Both the position numbers and the translations under genes were made by a program. DNA of 39,156 bases from a virus. This document shows, piece by piece, positions 23,211 to 30,389 of this stretch. The stretch covers positions 1 to 39,156 of IMG/VR virus record IMGVR_UViG_3300033233_000090. The stretch is one strand, 5' to 3'. The notes below the pieces were generated by a model. The model had not been told where the DNA came from. It saw nothing but the letters and a program-made list of their open reading frames with translations, and did no database searches. Position 1 is the first letter of the stretch, and each line of letters begins with the position of its first letter.

Positions 23211-23222
23211 GGTATATAAATG
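23211..23222 (-). promoter_or_regulatory. TATA box upstream of 22998-23180
   Basis: Minus strand CATTTATATACC about 31 nt before ATG 23180, with the operator directly downstream of it. Confidence 0.55.
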
Positions 23223-23283
23223 TATCTTTTAGAATAAGTTGGCCTGAATCATTGAAGCTTTGTGGGTGGGTGAATTTTTCGTG

Positions 23284-23361
23284 TTAAAGCTTTAGACAGT
23301 AGCAAAAGCAAGTATTCCCATTTGTTTTTTTTTTCAGTTTGTTTTTTGTTGCGCTTCTCAT
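23284..23361 (-). CDS. Possible 25-residue cysteine-containing peptide
   Basis: ATG 23361, reading RSATKNKLKKKTNGNTCFCY to a stop at 23284. The frame is also open upstream and looks protein-like (LEIDELAT), but no strong ribosome site is seen. It is the only coding candidate in the roughly 200-nt gap after the RusA-like gene. The rest of that gap (23223-23283) shows no gene; it has a GTGGGTGGGTG-like run (complement) of unknown meaning. Confidence 0.25.
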   Translation of the reverse strand: MRSATKNKLKKKTNGNTCFCYCLKL

Positions 23362-23381
23362 CGTTGCCAGCTCATCAATCT

Positions 23382-23747
23382 CTAAGGATAAATGAGTGTT
23401 TCAATCTTTAACTTCGTAGATGATTCTCCTTTAATTATCTGCTTGGTGATGTGTAACTCGTATATCTGACTGTCATCCTTTATAATAGTTCCGGTCAAAC
23501 AATCAAGAAGGCTTTTTGAATAATTGTCGATGTCCCTGGCCCGATTATCAGGAAAAGTTAAAGTGATATCCACTTTGACCTTGTCTTGCAATATCACAAA
23601 GTTCTGTTCAAGTATAGCTTCTTTGAATCCGCTTTTAAATTTCTTGCCTTCTTTGGAAAGAACTGTCCGAACAATCCCTTTAATCATAAACCTAACATAC
23701 ATGGTGTTGATGCTTGGAATGTGTCCGGAAATATTGAGTTCATACAT
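23382..23747 (-). CDS. rusA: RusA-like Holliday junction resolvase
   Basis: 121 residues, the usual RusA length. Conserved acidic segment RARDIDNYSKSLLDCLTGTI followed by IKDDSQIYELHITK matches the RusA catalytic region (DxDN, then KDDSQI). The N-terminus SGHIPSINTMY resembles the family's PxxxN start. It resolves recombination or replication junctions before packaging. Placed near the Rad52-like and SWIM genes in the recombination region. Confidence 0.85.
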   Translation of the reverse strand: MYELNISGHIPSINTMYVRFMIKGIVRTVLSKEGKKFKSGFKEAILEQNFVILQDKVKVDITLTFPDNRARDIDNYSKSLLDCLTGTIIKDDSQIYELHITKQIIKGESSTKLKIETLIYP

Positions 23748-23750
23748 TTT

Positions 23751-24194
23751 TTAGACCAAGTAATTCATGGTGCCTTTGCTCTTCTTTCCTTCACTCTGAA
23801 CTGCCTCGTTATTCTTTGCAGCTGCAAGTTCTCGCTTCTTATCTCCTATTCTTGGCATCCCTGGTTTAGGAGTTGTTTCTTTCTCTTTCTTGTCAGCGAC
23901 AACTTTCTCAGCGACCTTGTTTGCTTTCTCAATAGAGTCCACTTTATCTTTTGGCTTAACTGATTCCGTAGATTTTATGGATTCCCCGATTGTTTGCTGT
24001 GGATTATCAAGCACCCAAGTGAACTTGCTACCGACTTTAAGACCTACAGTTATTCCAGGATCACCGGTAATTGTCAGTTTCTCATCTATGTCGTTTTCAA
24101 AACACAACTTCGCTTTAACGCTGTGTTCTTCTTTTGTCTCTTTGGTTATCTCTTCTATGCTTTTCAATGTCATTTCAAATTTTATTTTTCCCAT
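23751..24194 (-). CDS. Unknown protein with beta domain and basic disordered tail
   Basis: 147 residues. The N-terminal part (1-70) alternates strands (KIKFEMTLKSIEEITKETKE, KLTITGDPGITVGLKVGSKF, FTWVLDN). The rest is lysine/glutamate-rich and probably disordered (KANKVAEKVVADKKEKETTP, KPGMPRIGDKKRELAAAKNN). Could be a small nucleic-acid-binding or replication accessory protein. Family not recognised. GGAGGAG upstream lies within the preceding small gene. Confidence 0.5.
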   Translation of the reverse strand: MGKIKFEMTLKSIEEITKETKEEHSVKAKLCFENDIDEKLTITGDPGITVGLKVGSKFTWVLDNPQQTIGESIKSTESVKPKDKVDSIEKANKVAEKVVADKKEKETTPKPGMPRIGDKKRELAAAKNNEAVQSEGKKSKGTMNYLV

Positions 24195-24277
24195 TCTAAC
24201 TCCTCCATTAATTTTTTATCAACAACCGCTTCAAGTGGTTTAATTGAAAGTAACTGTTTCTTTGATAATCCTCTCAT
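24182..24277 (-). CDS. 31-residue mini-protein
   Basis: ATG 24277 overlaps the stop of the preceding gene as ATGA. The frame (RGLSKKQLLSIKPLEAVVDK ... EELEWEK) ends 12 nt inside the next gene and carries that gene's GGAGGAG ribosome site. Helical and charged; function unknown. Confidence 0.5.
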   Translation of the reverse strand: MRGLSKKQLLSIKPLEAVVDKKLMEELEWEK

Positions 24278-25053
24278 GAGAACTTCAACTCTTCCATTGC
24301 AGCAGAATCTTCAAGTTTCGGCTTATGGCTTATCTTGTTGAAATGCTTATCGCAGTCATCACACATCTCGCCTTTGCTTTCAACTTCGTTAAGATAACAA
24401 ACAGTGCATTTAAATTTTTTAGGAATCTCTGTTTTTTCAATCCGAGTTAATTTCATATACTCATAATCTTTTTTTAATCTTGCAGCGTATTCAGGATTAT
24501 TTTTTGCACTTAAAAGTTTAGGATTAATTCTTTGCTTTGGTTTATCAGGATTTATATATAAATCGTATTCGCCTTTATCAATAATGACCTTAGCACGTTT
24601 TCTTGCTTCGTGCCATGTTTCTTTATTTTTATCAAAAATCTTGGAAGCCAAAGCAGTGAATTCTTTCATTCTTTTAGAAATATTACTCCCATCCCTTTTC
24701 TTTTTTTCAGGAGTTGTTATTCCAGTTATTATTCCAAGTTTATCATAATGATTATCATATAAAACAGCCATTTCCTTAGGAATATCATCTGATGTTTTTA
24801 TTTCAAGAAATTCATGTTTAGGTTTATCACATAAAATTTTAATTCCTTTTTGAATATTATCTAATTTTTGAAGTTCAGGTAATATTGATTGTATTGGAGA
24901 TTTTCCATAAATACTCTCATCAACATCAAGCATTAATCTGTGTTCAAGCTCCTTAATAATATAAGCACCTGAAGTTGGATCATTCCATAATGTTAACTCT
25001 GCTTTCATTCCATCAAAAATTTTCTTTAATGTATCTTTATGTATAGTTTCCAT
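24274..25053 (-). CDS. Unknown protein with C-terminal zinc ribbon
   Basis: 259 residues from ATG 25053 (GGGG about 8 nt upstream; a GTG two codons earlier is possible). Mostly helical, with SKRMKEFTALASKIFDKNKE and a lysine-rich middle. C-terminal ribbon KCTVCYLNEVESKGEMCDDC holds two CxxC pairs 15 residues apart. Such ribbons suggest nucleic-acid or protein contact. No enzyme motif recognised. Confidence 0.5.
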   Translation of the reverse strand: METIHKDTLKKIFDGMKAELTLWNDPTSGAYIIKELEHRLMLDVDESIYGKSPIQSILPELQKLDNIQKGIKILCDKPKHEFLEIKTSDDIPKEMAVLYDNHYDKLGIITGITTPEKKKRDGSNISKRMKEFTALASKIFDKNKETWHEARKRAKVIIDKGEYDLYINPDKPKQRINPKLLSAKNNPEYAARLKKDYEYMKLTRIEKTEIPKKFKCTVCYLNEVESKGEMCDDCDKHFNKISHKPKLEDSAAMEELKFS

Positions 25054-25055
25054 TT

Positions 25056-25325
25056 TCACAACCCCATAATTTCATTATCATAACAAATCTTACAAAGACC
25101 GCTTGTGTAGTTATGATTAAATAATTCTTTAGGAATACAATTTTTCTGAAAACCCCACTCTTTCAAAGTAAACAAAACCTCACCGTTAATTTGGTCTTTA
25201 TAAACCGCGCCGTGCCAAGCACAATTACTACAAGGTGAACTATGTTTAACCGTTTTGGTTGGTTGTGAAACATAACCATAACTACGATGTTCTGTCAAAA
25301 TATGACCACACTTACAAAATCGCAT
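25056..25325 (-). CDS. Cysteine-rich zinc-finger protein
   Basis: 89 residues with CKCGHILTEHR near the N-terminus, SPCSNCAWHG (about 30-39) and a C-terminal SGLCKICYDN. The ending IPKELFNHNYTSGLCKIC resembles the C-terminal motif of the paralogues at 19738 and 35790 (IPKEFNDYQISSGIC). ATG overlaps the upstream stop as TAATG with GAAGGAG upstream. Confidence 0.55.
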   Translation of the reverse strand: MRFCKCGHILTEHRSYGYVSQPTKTVKHSSPCSNCAWHGAVYKDQINGEVLFTLKEWGFQKNCIPKELFNHNYTSGLCKICYDNEIMGL

Positions 25326-25423
25326 TATGAATCAACTCCTTCAAAACTTGTACATTGAGTGACTTTATTATTATAACAAACATAATCTTTTTTTATACAA
25401 TAGTCACATAATTTGTCTGTCAT
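25325..25423 (-). CDS. 32-residue zinc-finger mini-protein
   Basis: ATG 25423 with GGAGATG upstream; stop overlaps the next ATG (TAATG). The sequence starts TDKLCDYCIKKDYVCYNN and has another cysteine at residue 24, giving four cysteines in 32 residues, enough for one zinc site. Confidence 0.5.
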   Translation of the reverse strand: MTDKLCDYCIKKDYVCYNNKVTQCTSFEGVDS

Positions 25424-25430
25424 TATTTCA

Positions 25431-25535
25431 TCATCTCCAAGCAACTTTTAACTGATTCATCACTTCTATTGCACTGATTCTTGCAGTACCAATTACAGAA
25501 GTTAATTCTGAAATCTTGATAAAGTAATTTTTCAT
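25431..25535 (-). CDS. 34-residue mini-protein
   Basis: ATG 25535 overlaps the stop of the zinc-ribbon gene as ATGA. Reads KNYFIKISELTSVIGTARIS then AIEVMNQLKVAWR; helical, possibly DNA-associated. Function unknown. Confidence 0.45.
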   Translation of the reverse strand: MKNYFIKISELTSVIGTARISAIEVMNQLKVAWR

Positions 25536-25699
25536 TTTGGTTTATCATCTTTTATTAATTTTGGAAGTTCCTTCGTATGCCCTGCGATGTATCTACACTT
25601 TTTGTCTGGACAGCACCAAAAAGCTAAATCATTATGCAGCAAATTAAGTTCTTTGAATTCGTGAACTTTCTTGCAACGAGGACACTGAACTTTTATCAT
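25532..25699 (-). CDS. 55-residue zinc-ribbon protein
   Basis: ATG 25699 overlaps the upstream stop as ATGA, with GAGGCAAT as ribosome site; the longer frame to 25744 is rejected for this reason. CPRCKKVHEFKEL and FWCCPDKKCRYIAGH give a two-knuckle zinc ribbon, as in many archaeal virus mini-proteins. Likely nucleic-acid binding. Confidence 0.6.
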   Translation of the reverse strand: MIKVQCPRCKKVHEFKELNLLHNDLAFWCCPDKKCRYIAGHTKELPKLIKDDKPK

Positions 25700-25929
25700 A
25701 TTGCCTCGTTTGGATTCCATGAAATAATCCAGATTCCGTCCCACTTTGTCTTATCAGTTATTTTTCTTAAAAAAGATTTATCAGTATACCCTTTCCTGAT
25801 GCAGACATGAGTGGACCTTAGAAGCATTGCCTCCCTTAAAGGAGACAATTCTCGTATGGTGTTCGGTTTTATTCCGGACTCTTCTTTTTCATACATTGCA
25901 AAAGTTGAGATAAGATTAAAGACTTTCAT
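25696..25929 (-). CDS. 77-residue phage-type protein (ASCH/DUF3850-like impression)
   Basis: Pattern FAMYEKEESGIKPNTIRELS near the start and RKITDKTKWDGIWIISWNPN at the end resembles small phage domains that begin with a KPNT(V/I)R motif and end in an aromatic strand, as in ASCH/DUF3850-like RNA-binding folds. This is impression, not proof. Coupled by ATGA at both ends. Confidence 0.45.
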   Translation of the reverse strand: MKVFNLISTFAMYEKEESGIKPNTIRELSPLREAMLLRSTHVCIRKGYTDKSFLRKITDKTKWDGIWIISWNPNEAI

Positions 25930-26033
25930 TCTTTCATGGCCTCCTCTTCATCTGCTCGGTCTTGCTTCATTTTCTCTTCCCATTCTTCATCCGTGTAGCA
26001 GACTTCGTCCAGTTCTTCTTTTGTCAGGCTCAT
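25926..26033 (-). CDS. 35-residue acidic mini-protein
   Basis: ATG 26033 overlaps the ParB stop and its own stop overlaps the next ATG, both as ATGA. The sequence (SLTKEELDEVCYTDEEWEEK ...) is strongly acidic and helical. Unknown function; acidic mini-proteins can be DNA mimics or inhibitors, but nothing here shows that. Confidence 0.5.
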   Translation of the reverse strand: MSLTKEELDEVCYTDEEWEEKMKQDRADEEEAMKE

Positions 26034-27532
26034 TTTTTCTTTTTTTCCTGCAAAGTTTTAGGGACTGTTCCTTTTTTCCATTCCTGTTTAATCTGCGCCT
26101 TCATCTCTTCAGTTTTTTGAATACCATCGATGTCTATTTTTAGTTCTGAAGCAAGATTAATCAGTTCTGGCTTTGTATGACAGTCCAAGAATTCTGTGTC
26201 CATCTTCCAATGCTTGTCAGCTTTGAATTCTACCATGTCAACTGCGGAGTTCAAGTCTTGGCTTGATAAATTCGAGATGTGTCTTTTTATCATGTTAGCC
26301 ATAACATTTTCAAGTTGTGCGCCTGGAATTGTTATTATTGTTTCCATCAAGAACTTGTCATAATCTTTAGTCTTAACGTCGAGTTCTTTGTAAACTTCGT
26401 CTCTGCTAATGTAATCAAGCTTATCTATCAAGGTCCAGATAGCGAGTCTTTTGATATCCGATTCCTTGTCAAGCAAGCTTGCGAGTTGTTGCAACTTCAT
26501 ATTCCTGGAATAAGTTTCTATTCTGTTTTTGAATTTATCCTCTCGGCTTTTTTCAAGCATCTTCTGTGCTTCTTCATCGTTCACTTCTTCCTTGACAACT
26601 GGTGACTTTTTTTCTTCTTTCGGATTCAATTCATAAATATCTTTTTGCAAGCTTCCATAATCGAAGTCAACAACGACAGCGTAGTCTTTGCTTCCAGGCA
26701 AGCTCTTCACGATTTTATTGAAGTCCTTGTTGTAATCATAAACTTCTTTGGCTGTCTTATGTTTCAGCATTAAATCGTCTTTGCTATTGAAAACTGTGAT
26801 GTTCTTATCAGTGAGTTTTTTTCTTTCAGTTTCCACATATTTTGCGAGGTCTTTTTTGAAAACAGGATTATCCTTTAAATCACTGTCAATTTCGCTTTTT
26901 GGGTTGAGTTCTTTTCCGAGCGTGTCAATAAGTGTTGTTTGCTCCTGATCACCCATCCTGAATTCAATTTCACCGAAGTCAAGTTTTGTCATCCATCTAA
27001 TCTGGTCAGCGAAGTTCTGAACGGTTAAATCCCACTGGATTATTTCCTTAAGTGCCTCTTTCTGCTGCTTTGGATCCATCTGTGCCAATAATTGAGCGTG
27101 ACCGATTTCTATTTTTTTATCATTCAAAGCATGAGTGCACTCTTGAGAAAGTTTAAGAATTGTAATCCTTCTTTTGATGTAATCAACAGATTTATTTATC
27201 TGCTTGGCCAGGAAGACTTCATCTTTCTTTTTAGCTTTCATATAATCACTGAAAGCCTGCGCCTCTTCAAAAGGTGTCAAATCTTTTCTGTGCAAGTTCT
27301 CAATCAACTGGATATCTTCACCGTTTCCATCAATAACAATGACAGGCACTTCTTTAAGACCTGCAATTTTAGAAGCTTCAAGTCTTCTATGACCGGCAAT
27401 CAAGACATCTTTTTTATCAATAATCAAAGGCTCAATAACCCCGTTTGCTTTGATGCTTGCTGCAAGTTCTGTTAAATCACCTAAATCTTTCCTGATGTTC
27501 TCTTTTACTTTTATCTCACTTATCTTTTTCAT
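26030..27532 (-). CDS. Large ParB-family protein
   Basis: 500 residues. N-terminal ParB domain (1-150): LIAGHRRLEASKIAGLKEVP (about 44-63) is the CTP-binding GxRR-type box, then LIENLHRKDLTPFEEAQAFS, then a helix-turn-helix region (FLAKQINKSVDYIKRRITIL). The remaining 350 residues are charged and helical, with no recognised domain. No ParA is present in the window, so it may act in genome handling, replication or transcription rather than classical partition. GGAGGAG precedes the ATG; a hairpin with T5 lies in the 96-nt gap upstream. Confidence 0.8.
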   Translation of the reverse strand: MKKISEIKVKENIRKDLGDLTELAASIKANGVIEPLIIDKKDVLIAGHRRLEASKIAGLKEVPVIVIDGNGEDIQLIENLHRKDLTPFEEAQAFSDYMKAKKKDEVFLAKQINKSVDYIKRRITILKLSQECTHALNDKKIEIGHAQLLAQMDPKQQKEALKEIIQWDLTVQNFADQIRWMTKLDFGEIEFRMGDQEQTTLIDTLGKELNPKSEIDSDLKDNPVFKKDLAKYVETERKKLTDKNITVFNSKDDLMLKHKTAKEVYDYNKDFNKIVKSLPGSKDYAVVVDFDYGSLQKDIYELNPKEEKKSPVVKEEVNDEEAQKMLEKSREDKFKNRIETYSRNMKLQQLASLLDKESDIKRLAIWTLIDKLDYISRDEVYKELDVKTKDYDKFLMETIITIPGAQLENVMANMIKRHISNLSSQDLNSAVDMVEFKADKHWKMDTEFLDCHTKPELINLASELKIDIDGIQKTEEMKAQIKQEWKKGTVPKTLQEKKKK

Positions 27533-27571
27533 ATTGAACTCCTCCGATTTTTTTAATATTCTCTTTTTATC

Positions 27572-27615
27572 AAAAACAATGCAGTGTCTCCAGTTACGCC
27601 GAGATTACTGCATTG
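27572..27615 (-). terminator. Hairpin plus T5 upstream of the ParB gene
   Basis: Perfect 9-bp inverted repeat CAATGCAGT/ACTGCATTG (arms 27607-27615 and 27577-27585, 21-nt loop) followed on the minus strand by TTTTT. Terminator or attenuator between the SWIM gene and ParB; a ParB-binding site is an alternative. Confidence 0.45.
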
Positions 27616-27628
27616 CAAAAAGAGGTGA

Positions 27629-28120
27629 TTATCTATTCAAGTCAGGTTTGATATGTTCTTCTTCCGCTCCATGATCCTTTCCGAAGCGTTTTATTTTGAA
27701 AGCATAAAATAAGCTTAGTACATGACTGCAACCGGCACCGCCTTTTGGAATCTCGTTTCTCTTATTCTTTGTGTCCCATCCTTGACAATTACAGCAGAAT
27801 TCTCCGATTGAATTCTTGAATATCTTGTAAACTGAACTGTTATAATCTGACTCGTAAGGTTTCTTTTTGAATTCTCTTCCATCTTCAGTCCAAGTGTCCT
27901 GGGTGTTTAAAGGCAAGCAGATAAAACAGTATTTGCTTCCGAACTCTTCATCAATACCAATATATTTTAAGCAGTCATATTCCAAGAATTTAAGAGCCTT
28001 ACTTCTCTGACTATTCTTTAATTCCTTAGTGTGACGGCTCCAATATTGCACATTATTTATATTTACTTCTCTTGGACCTTCGCCTTCAAGTTGACATTTC
28101 GGTACAAACATTTCAGTCAT
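27629..28120 (-). CDS. SWIM zinc-finger protein A
   Basis: 163 residues. C-terminal SWIM signature: FCCNCQGW with C110-x-C112, then GAGCSHVLSLFYAFKIKRFG with C131-x-H133 (CxCx(n)CxH). SWIM domains bind DNA or proteins and occur in recombination factors such as Sws1-type Rad51 partners, which fits the nearby Rad52-like gene. The first 100 residues (EVNINNVQYWSRHTKELKNS) are not recognised. ATG coupled by ATGA to the previous small gene. Confidence 0.7.
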   Translation of the reverse strand: MTEMFVPKCQLEGEGPREVNINNVQYWSRHTKELKNSQRSKALKFLEYDCLKYIGIDEEFGSKYCFICLPLNTQDTWTEDGREFKKKPYESDYNSSVYKIFKNSIGEFCCNCQGWDTKNKRNEIPKGGAGCSHVLSLFYAFKIKRFGKDHGAEEEHIKPDLNR

Positions 28121-28272
28121 TTTATTTCGACTCCGTCACTCACATAAGGATCTTCAAAAAGACAGTCTCCGGTACTAATTTCAAATAATAATTTTCTTCT
28201 TGCATCATCAAGGTCATGAGATTCAATTACAACTTTTCTGCATTCCTGAACTTCAAATTCAAATTTACCCAT
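28117..28272 (-). CDS. 51-residue mini-protein
   Basis: ATG 28272 preceded by AAAGAGGT; stop overlaps the SWIM gene ATG as ATGA. The sequence (GKFEFEVQECRKVVIESHDL, then DDARRKLLFEISTGDCLFED) looks like a small alpha/beta fold similar to other archaeal virus mini-proteins. Function unknown. Confidence 0.55.
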   Translation of the reverse strand: MGKFEFEVQECRKVVIESHDLDDARRKLLFEISTGDCLFEDPYVSDGVEIK

Positions 28273-28274
28273 TT

Positions 28275-28454
28275 TTACCTCTTTATCGTGTCAAGGAAAC
28301 CGTAAGTGTGTCCTTCAATGGTGATGTTGCGCCAAACTTCGATGTATTGATGATCTGCATAAAAGTATCCTGCAGCAAAAGATATTATACATAATATGAA
28401 TATTATACATATTATAATTATTAACCATTTTATTGAAATATAAAAAGTTTTCAT
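28275..28454 (-). CDS. 59-residue single-pass membrane protein
   Basis: ATG 28454 with GAGGTG 6 nt upstream. Residues about 9-29 are a strongly hydrophobic segment (IKWLIIIICIIFILCIISFA). The short C-terminal tail has one N-X-T site (RNITIEG), suggesting an outside location. Possibly membrane-associated early function such as exclusion; nothing specific recognised. Confidence 0.5.
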   Translation of the reverse strand: MKTFYISIKWLIIIICIIFILCIISFAAGYFYADHQYIEVWRNITIEGHTYGFLDTIKR

Positions 28455-28456
28455 GA

Positions 28457-28768
28457 TTACACCTCGATAACTATCATTTTTAAACCAGTTGGATAAAGTT
28501 TCTTTTTTGCTTCAATACTTTCTTTTTTCTCTGAAAAAGTAATTTCGCAAACTGTTAAGTCATCTAAAATTAATATGTCCGCTCGGCCACCTTTTTCAAA
28601 TATTGCTTCTGTTATGAAATTCTTTCCTATTGCTTTAAGATATTGACAAATCGTTCTTTTTGCACTGATATGCATTTGTGTTTCGCCAGGACTGTATCTT
28701 ATCTCGTTTATTTTTCTATTTGAAATCCTGACCAATCTTAATGCTTCTCGTTCTCGTTCGGTTGACAT
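28457..28768 (-). CDS. Small PD-(D/E)XK-like nuclease
   Basis: 103 residues. Shape fits a minimal restriction-endonuclease fold: helix with His33 (MHISAKRTICQYLKAIG), Glu54 (FITEAIFEKG), Asp64 in GGRADILILDD and Glu75 in LTVCEITFSEKK. The usual lysine two residues after the second acid is threonine here, with lysines shortly after, so activity is uncertain. Could be a recombination or resolvase-type nuclease in the Rad52/SWIM neighbourhood. Starts inside the SWIM B gene end (31-nt overlap). Confidence 0.55.
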   Translation of the reverse strand: MSTEREREALRLVRISNRKINEIRYSPGETQMHISAKRTICQYLKAIGKNFITEAIFEKGGRADILILDDLTVCEITFSEKKESIEAKKKLYPTGLKMIVIEV

Positions 28769-29010
28769 TGTTTTTTCTCCTCGACTTTTATCATATCAAG
28801 CGTTGCTGCAACAATATGGGCGCAGACACCTTTCGTTGGATTAGCAATTCCTTCGTTGCTCATAAAATTACACTCACAACTCACTTGGATGCTTACTCTG
28901 TGCTTTTCGCCTTTCTCAATTTCAACTTCATAGTGTCTTTGTTTCCCAATGAACACGCAGTTGGCCTTAAGGCGTTCTCCTCTTTCCCTGACATATTTGC
29001 TGATCGCCAT
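28738..29010 (-). CDS. SWIM zinc-finger protein B
   Basis: 90 residues. VSCECNFM (C45-x-C47) and GVCAHIVAATLDMI (C63-x-H65) give the CxCx(n)CxH SWIM signature, occupying almost the whole protein. N-terminal basic part (SKYVRERGERLKANCVFIGK) is typical of the strand-rich start of SWIM domains. Second SWIM gene within 1 kb. Start ATG 29010 has GCGAGGACG about 10 nt upstream and lies inside the preceding winged-helix frame. Confidence 0.65.
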   Translation of the reverse strand: MAISKYVRERGERLKANCVFIGKQRHYEVEIEKGEKHRVSIQVSCECNFMSNEGIANPTKGVCAHIVAATLDMIKVEEKKQCQPNENEKH

Positions 29011-29177
29011 GAATATCCGTCCTCGCTTTTCTCAACGCTTTTGTTGTTAATAAGATAGTTTAAGCACTCGGTTAAGGTGTTGAAATTCATGTTTGTTTTT
29101 TCTCTTAATTCCCCGAATGTTAACTTCTTGCCTTTCTTCAACAATTTTTCCAATAAACACAAGTGCTTTAATCCCAT
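28893..29177 (-). CDS. Winged-helix DNA-binding protein with long overlap
   Basis: 94 residues. The first 57 form a winged helix (LLKKGKKLTFGELREKTNMN, FNTLTECLNYLINNKSVEKS, EDGYSW). The last 37 (RSANMSGKEENALRPTAC...) are the out-of-frame reading of the SWIM B gene start and look unlike a domain. Either the original stop was lost, giving a 118-nt overlap, or a frameshift could join winged helix and SWIM domain. GGAGGAGAG precedes the ATG. Confidence 0.5.
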   Translation of the reverse strand: MGLKHLCLLEKLLKKGKKLTFGELREKTNMNFNTLTECLNYLINNKSVEKSEDGYSWRSANMSGKEENALRPTACSLGNKDTMKLKLRKAKSTE

Positions 29178-29192
29178 CTTCTCTCCTCCGTT

Positions 29193-29942
29193 TTAAATTG
29201 CGCCTTCAGGAACTTTTTTCCCTGGAAGCGTTGTCATTCCTGGAATGTTCGGAATCTTTGCAAGTTCTTCTTTTATTTTTTCCTGGCAATTATAACAGAA
29301 AGGCTTGCCAAATTTCTGCATTGAATAATTAAACACTTTTTCACTTAACTCGTCCTTGCATTTTTGACAAACCATTTCTGTATCGTTTGCTTTAGAACTT
29401 CCCATTGGCGTGGGTTTTGGTGATACGAATCCTTGAACAGACTTTTCTTGAGGAGTTATCCCATCCATCTCTTCTGCAGGCGTTGGAGTATATCCGGCAA
29501 GAACTACAACCCAAGCGTAAACATTTCTTAACGCCTTGGCGCAAGCTCTGGTCTGTGCCATGCTTCGAAGTTGAAAGCTCGGTTTGTTTCTCCAGTTATC
29601 CTCATCCTTGAAACAACCGGATTCGGCACTGCTTAAAATTTTTCCATCTTTATCTAATACTGAAGCTTTGGCTTCGTATCCGAAGACTTCTTCAAGATGT
29701 CCTTCGTTCTGCATTAGAATTGGTTTAGTCCAATCAACCGTGACTGTGGAGCCATAGAACTTGGCTATTGTTTGCCAGGCCTCGAATTTCAAATGCTCGC
29801 TTTTTCCAAGCATGATACTGCTGTGTGTTTTGGTTACTATATCTTTTAAGTGTTTTGCGGCATCAGAAGCAAATTCTACAAGTTGCGCCGGCATTATACT
29901 GTGTTCCTCGATTGGAACTATTGCGTTTTCTTTTTCTGTCAT
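29193..29942 (-). CDS. Rad52-like single-strand annealing protein with zinc ribbon
   Basis: 249 residues. The conserved SFQLRSMAQTRACAKALRNV (about 122-141) followed by AWVVVLAGYTPTPAEEM matches the helix seen in Rad52/Erf-type annealing proteins of phages and archaeal viruses. The C-terminus has a zinc ribbon (VCQKCKDEL, C192/C195; FCYNCQEKI, C216/C219). It should anneal single strands during replication or recombination, working with the RusA-like resolvase. First gene behind a TATA box with GTACA-N4-TGTAC operator, so an early regulated gene. Confidence 0.65.
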   Translation of the reverse strand: MTEKENAIVPIEEHSIMPAQLVEFASDAAKHLKDIVTKTHSSIMLGKSEHLKFEAWQTIAKFYGSTVTVDWTKPILMQNEGHLEEVFGYEAKASVLDKDGKILSSAESGCFKDEDNWRNKPSFQLRSMAQTRACAKALRNVYAWVVVLAGYTPTPAEEMDGITPQEKSVQGFVSPKPTPMGSSKANDTEMVCQKCKDELSEKVFNYSMQKFGKPFCYNCQEKIKEELAKIPNIPGMTTLPGKKVPEGAI

Positions 29943-29968
29943 TTTCTCACCTTTAATTCTTTATCTTA

Positions 29969-29982
29969 GTACATAATTGTAC
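29969..29982. promoter_or_regulatory. Operator GTACA-TAAT-TGTAC
   Basis: Perfect 5-bp inverted repeat with 4-bp spacer between the TATA box (29985-29998) and ATG 29942. The same architecture recurs at 30759-30772. Confidence 0.6.
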
Positions 29983-29984
29983 CG

Positions 29985-29998
29985 CATATATTTAAATG
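29985..29998 (-). promoter_or_regulatory. TATA box of the annealing-protein unit
   Basis: Minus strand CATTTAAATATATG, overlapping the 3' end of the preceding small gene, about 45-55 nt before ATG 29942. Confidence 0.5.
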
Positions 29999-30174
29999 TT
30001 CTCTTTTTCAAGATTCGAAATGATAATCTTAATTTTTTTAAGAGCATCATCTGTTTTGCTATTCAAATCATCAATGTTTTCTTCATAAACCTTTACAGTC
30101 CATGAATACTTCCCTGCTGATGTCTTGCTTATTTCAAAACTATTCTGTTTCAAATTCTGAACTTGTGTATCCAT
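29992..30174 (-). CDS. 60-residue protein of unknown function
   Basis: A short beta segment (SFEISKTSAGKYSWTVKVYE) is followed by a helical tail (DDALKKIKIIISNLEKENI). The shape is common among virus mini-proteins; no domain recognised. GGAGGAC precedes the ATG at 30174. Confidence 0.5.
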   Translation of the reverse strand: MDTQVQNLKQNSFEISKTSAGKYSWTVKVYEENIDDLNSKTDDALKKIKIIISNLEKENI

Positions 30175-30176
30175 TT

Positions 30177-30305
30177 TTAGTCCTCCGTTGTGTTGTTTGC
30201 GAATCCGTTATCTAAAACGCATCTGCTCTTTTTACAAAGCATAACACCGTTCTCAAAATAACAATGTTTACAGTCTTCGCAGTCATCCATTTTTACTTTT
30301 TCCAT
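30177..30305 (-). CDS. 42-residue zinc-finger mini-protein
   Basis: ATG 30305 has GAGGATTG upstream. MDDCEDCKHCYFENGVMLCK contains closely spaced cysteines, with another at SRCVLD; five cysteines in 42 residues indicate a metal site. Confidence 0.5.
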   Translation of the reverse strand: MEKVKMDDCEDCKHCYFENGVMLCKKSRCVLDNGFANNTTED

Positions 30306-30389
30306 TTTCTTTCAATCCTCTTTAATCTTATTATTTCACCTATAACTTTCATCTCATCATAAGTAAAAAATATTCTTTTTGTGTTTTGA

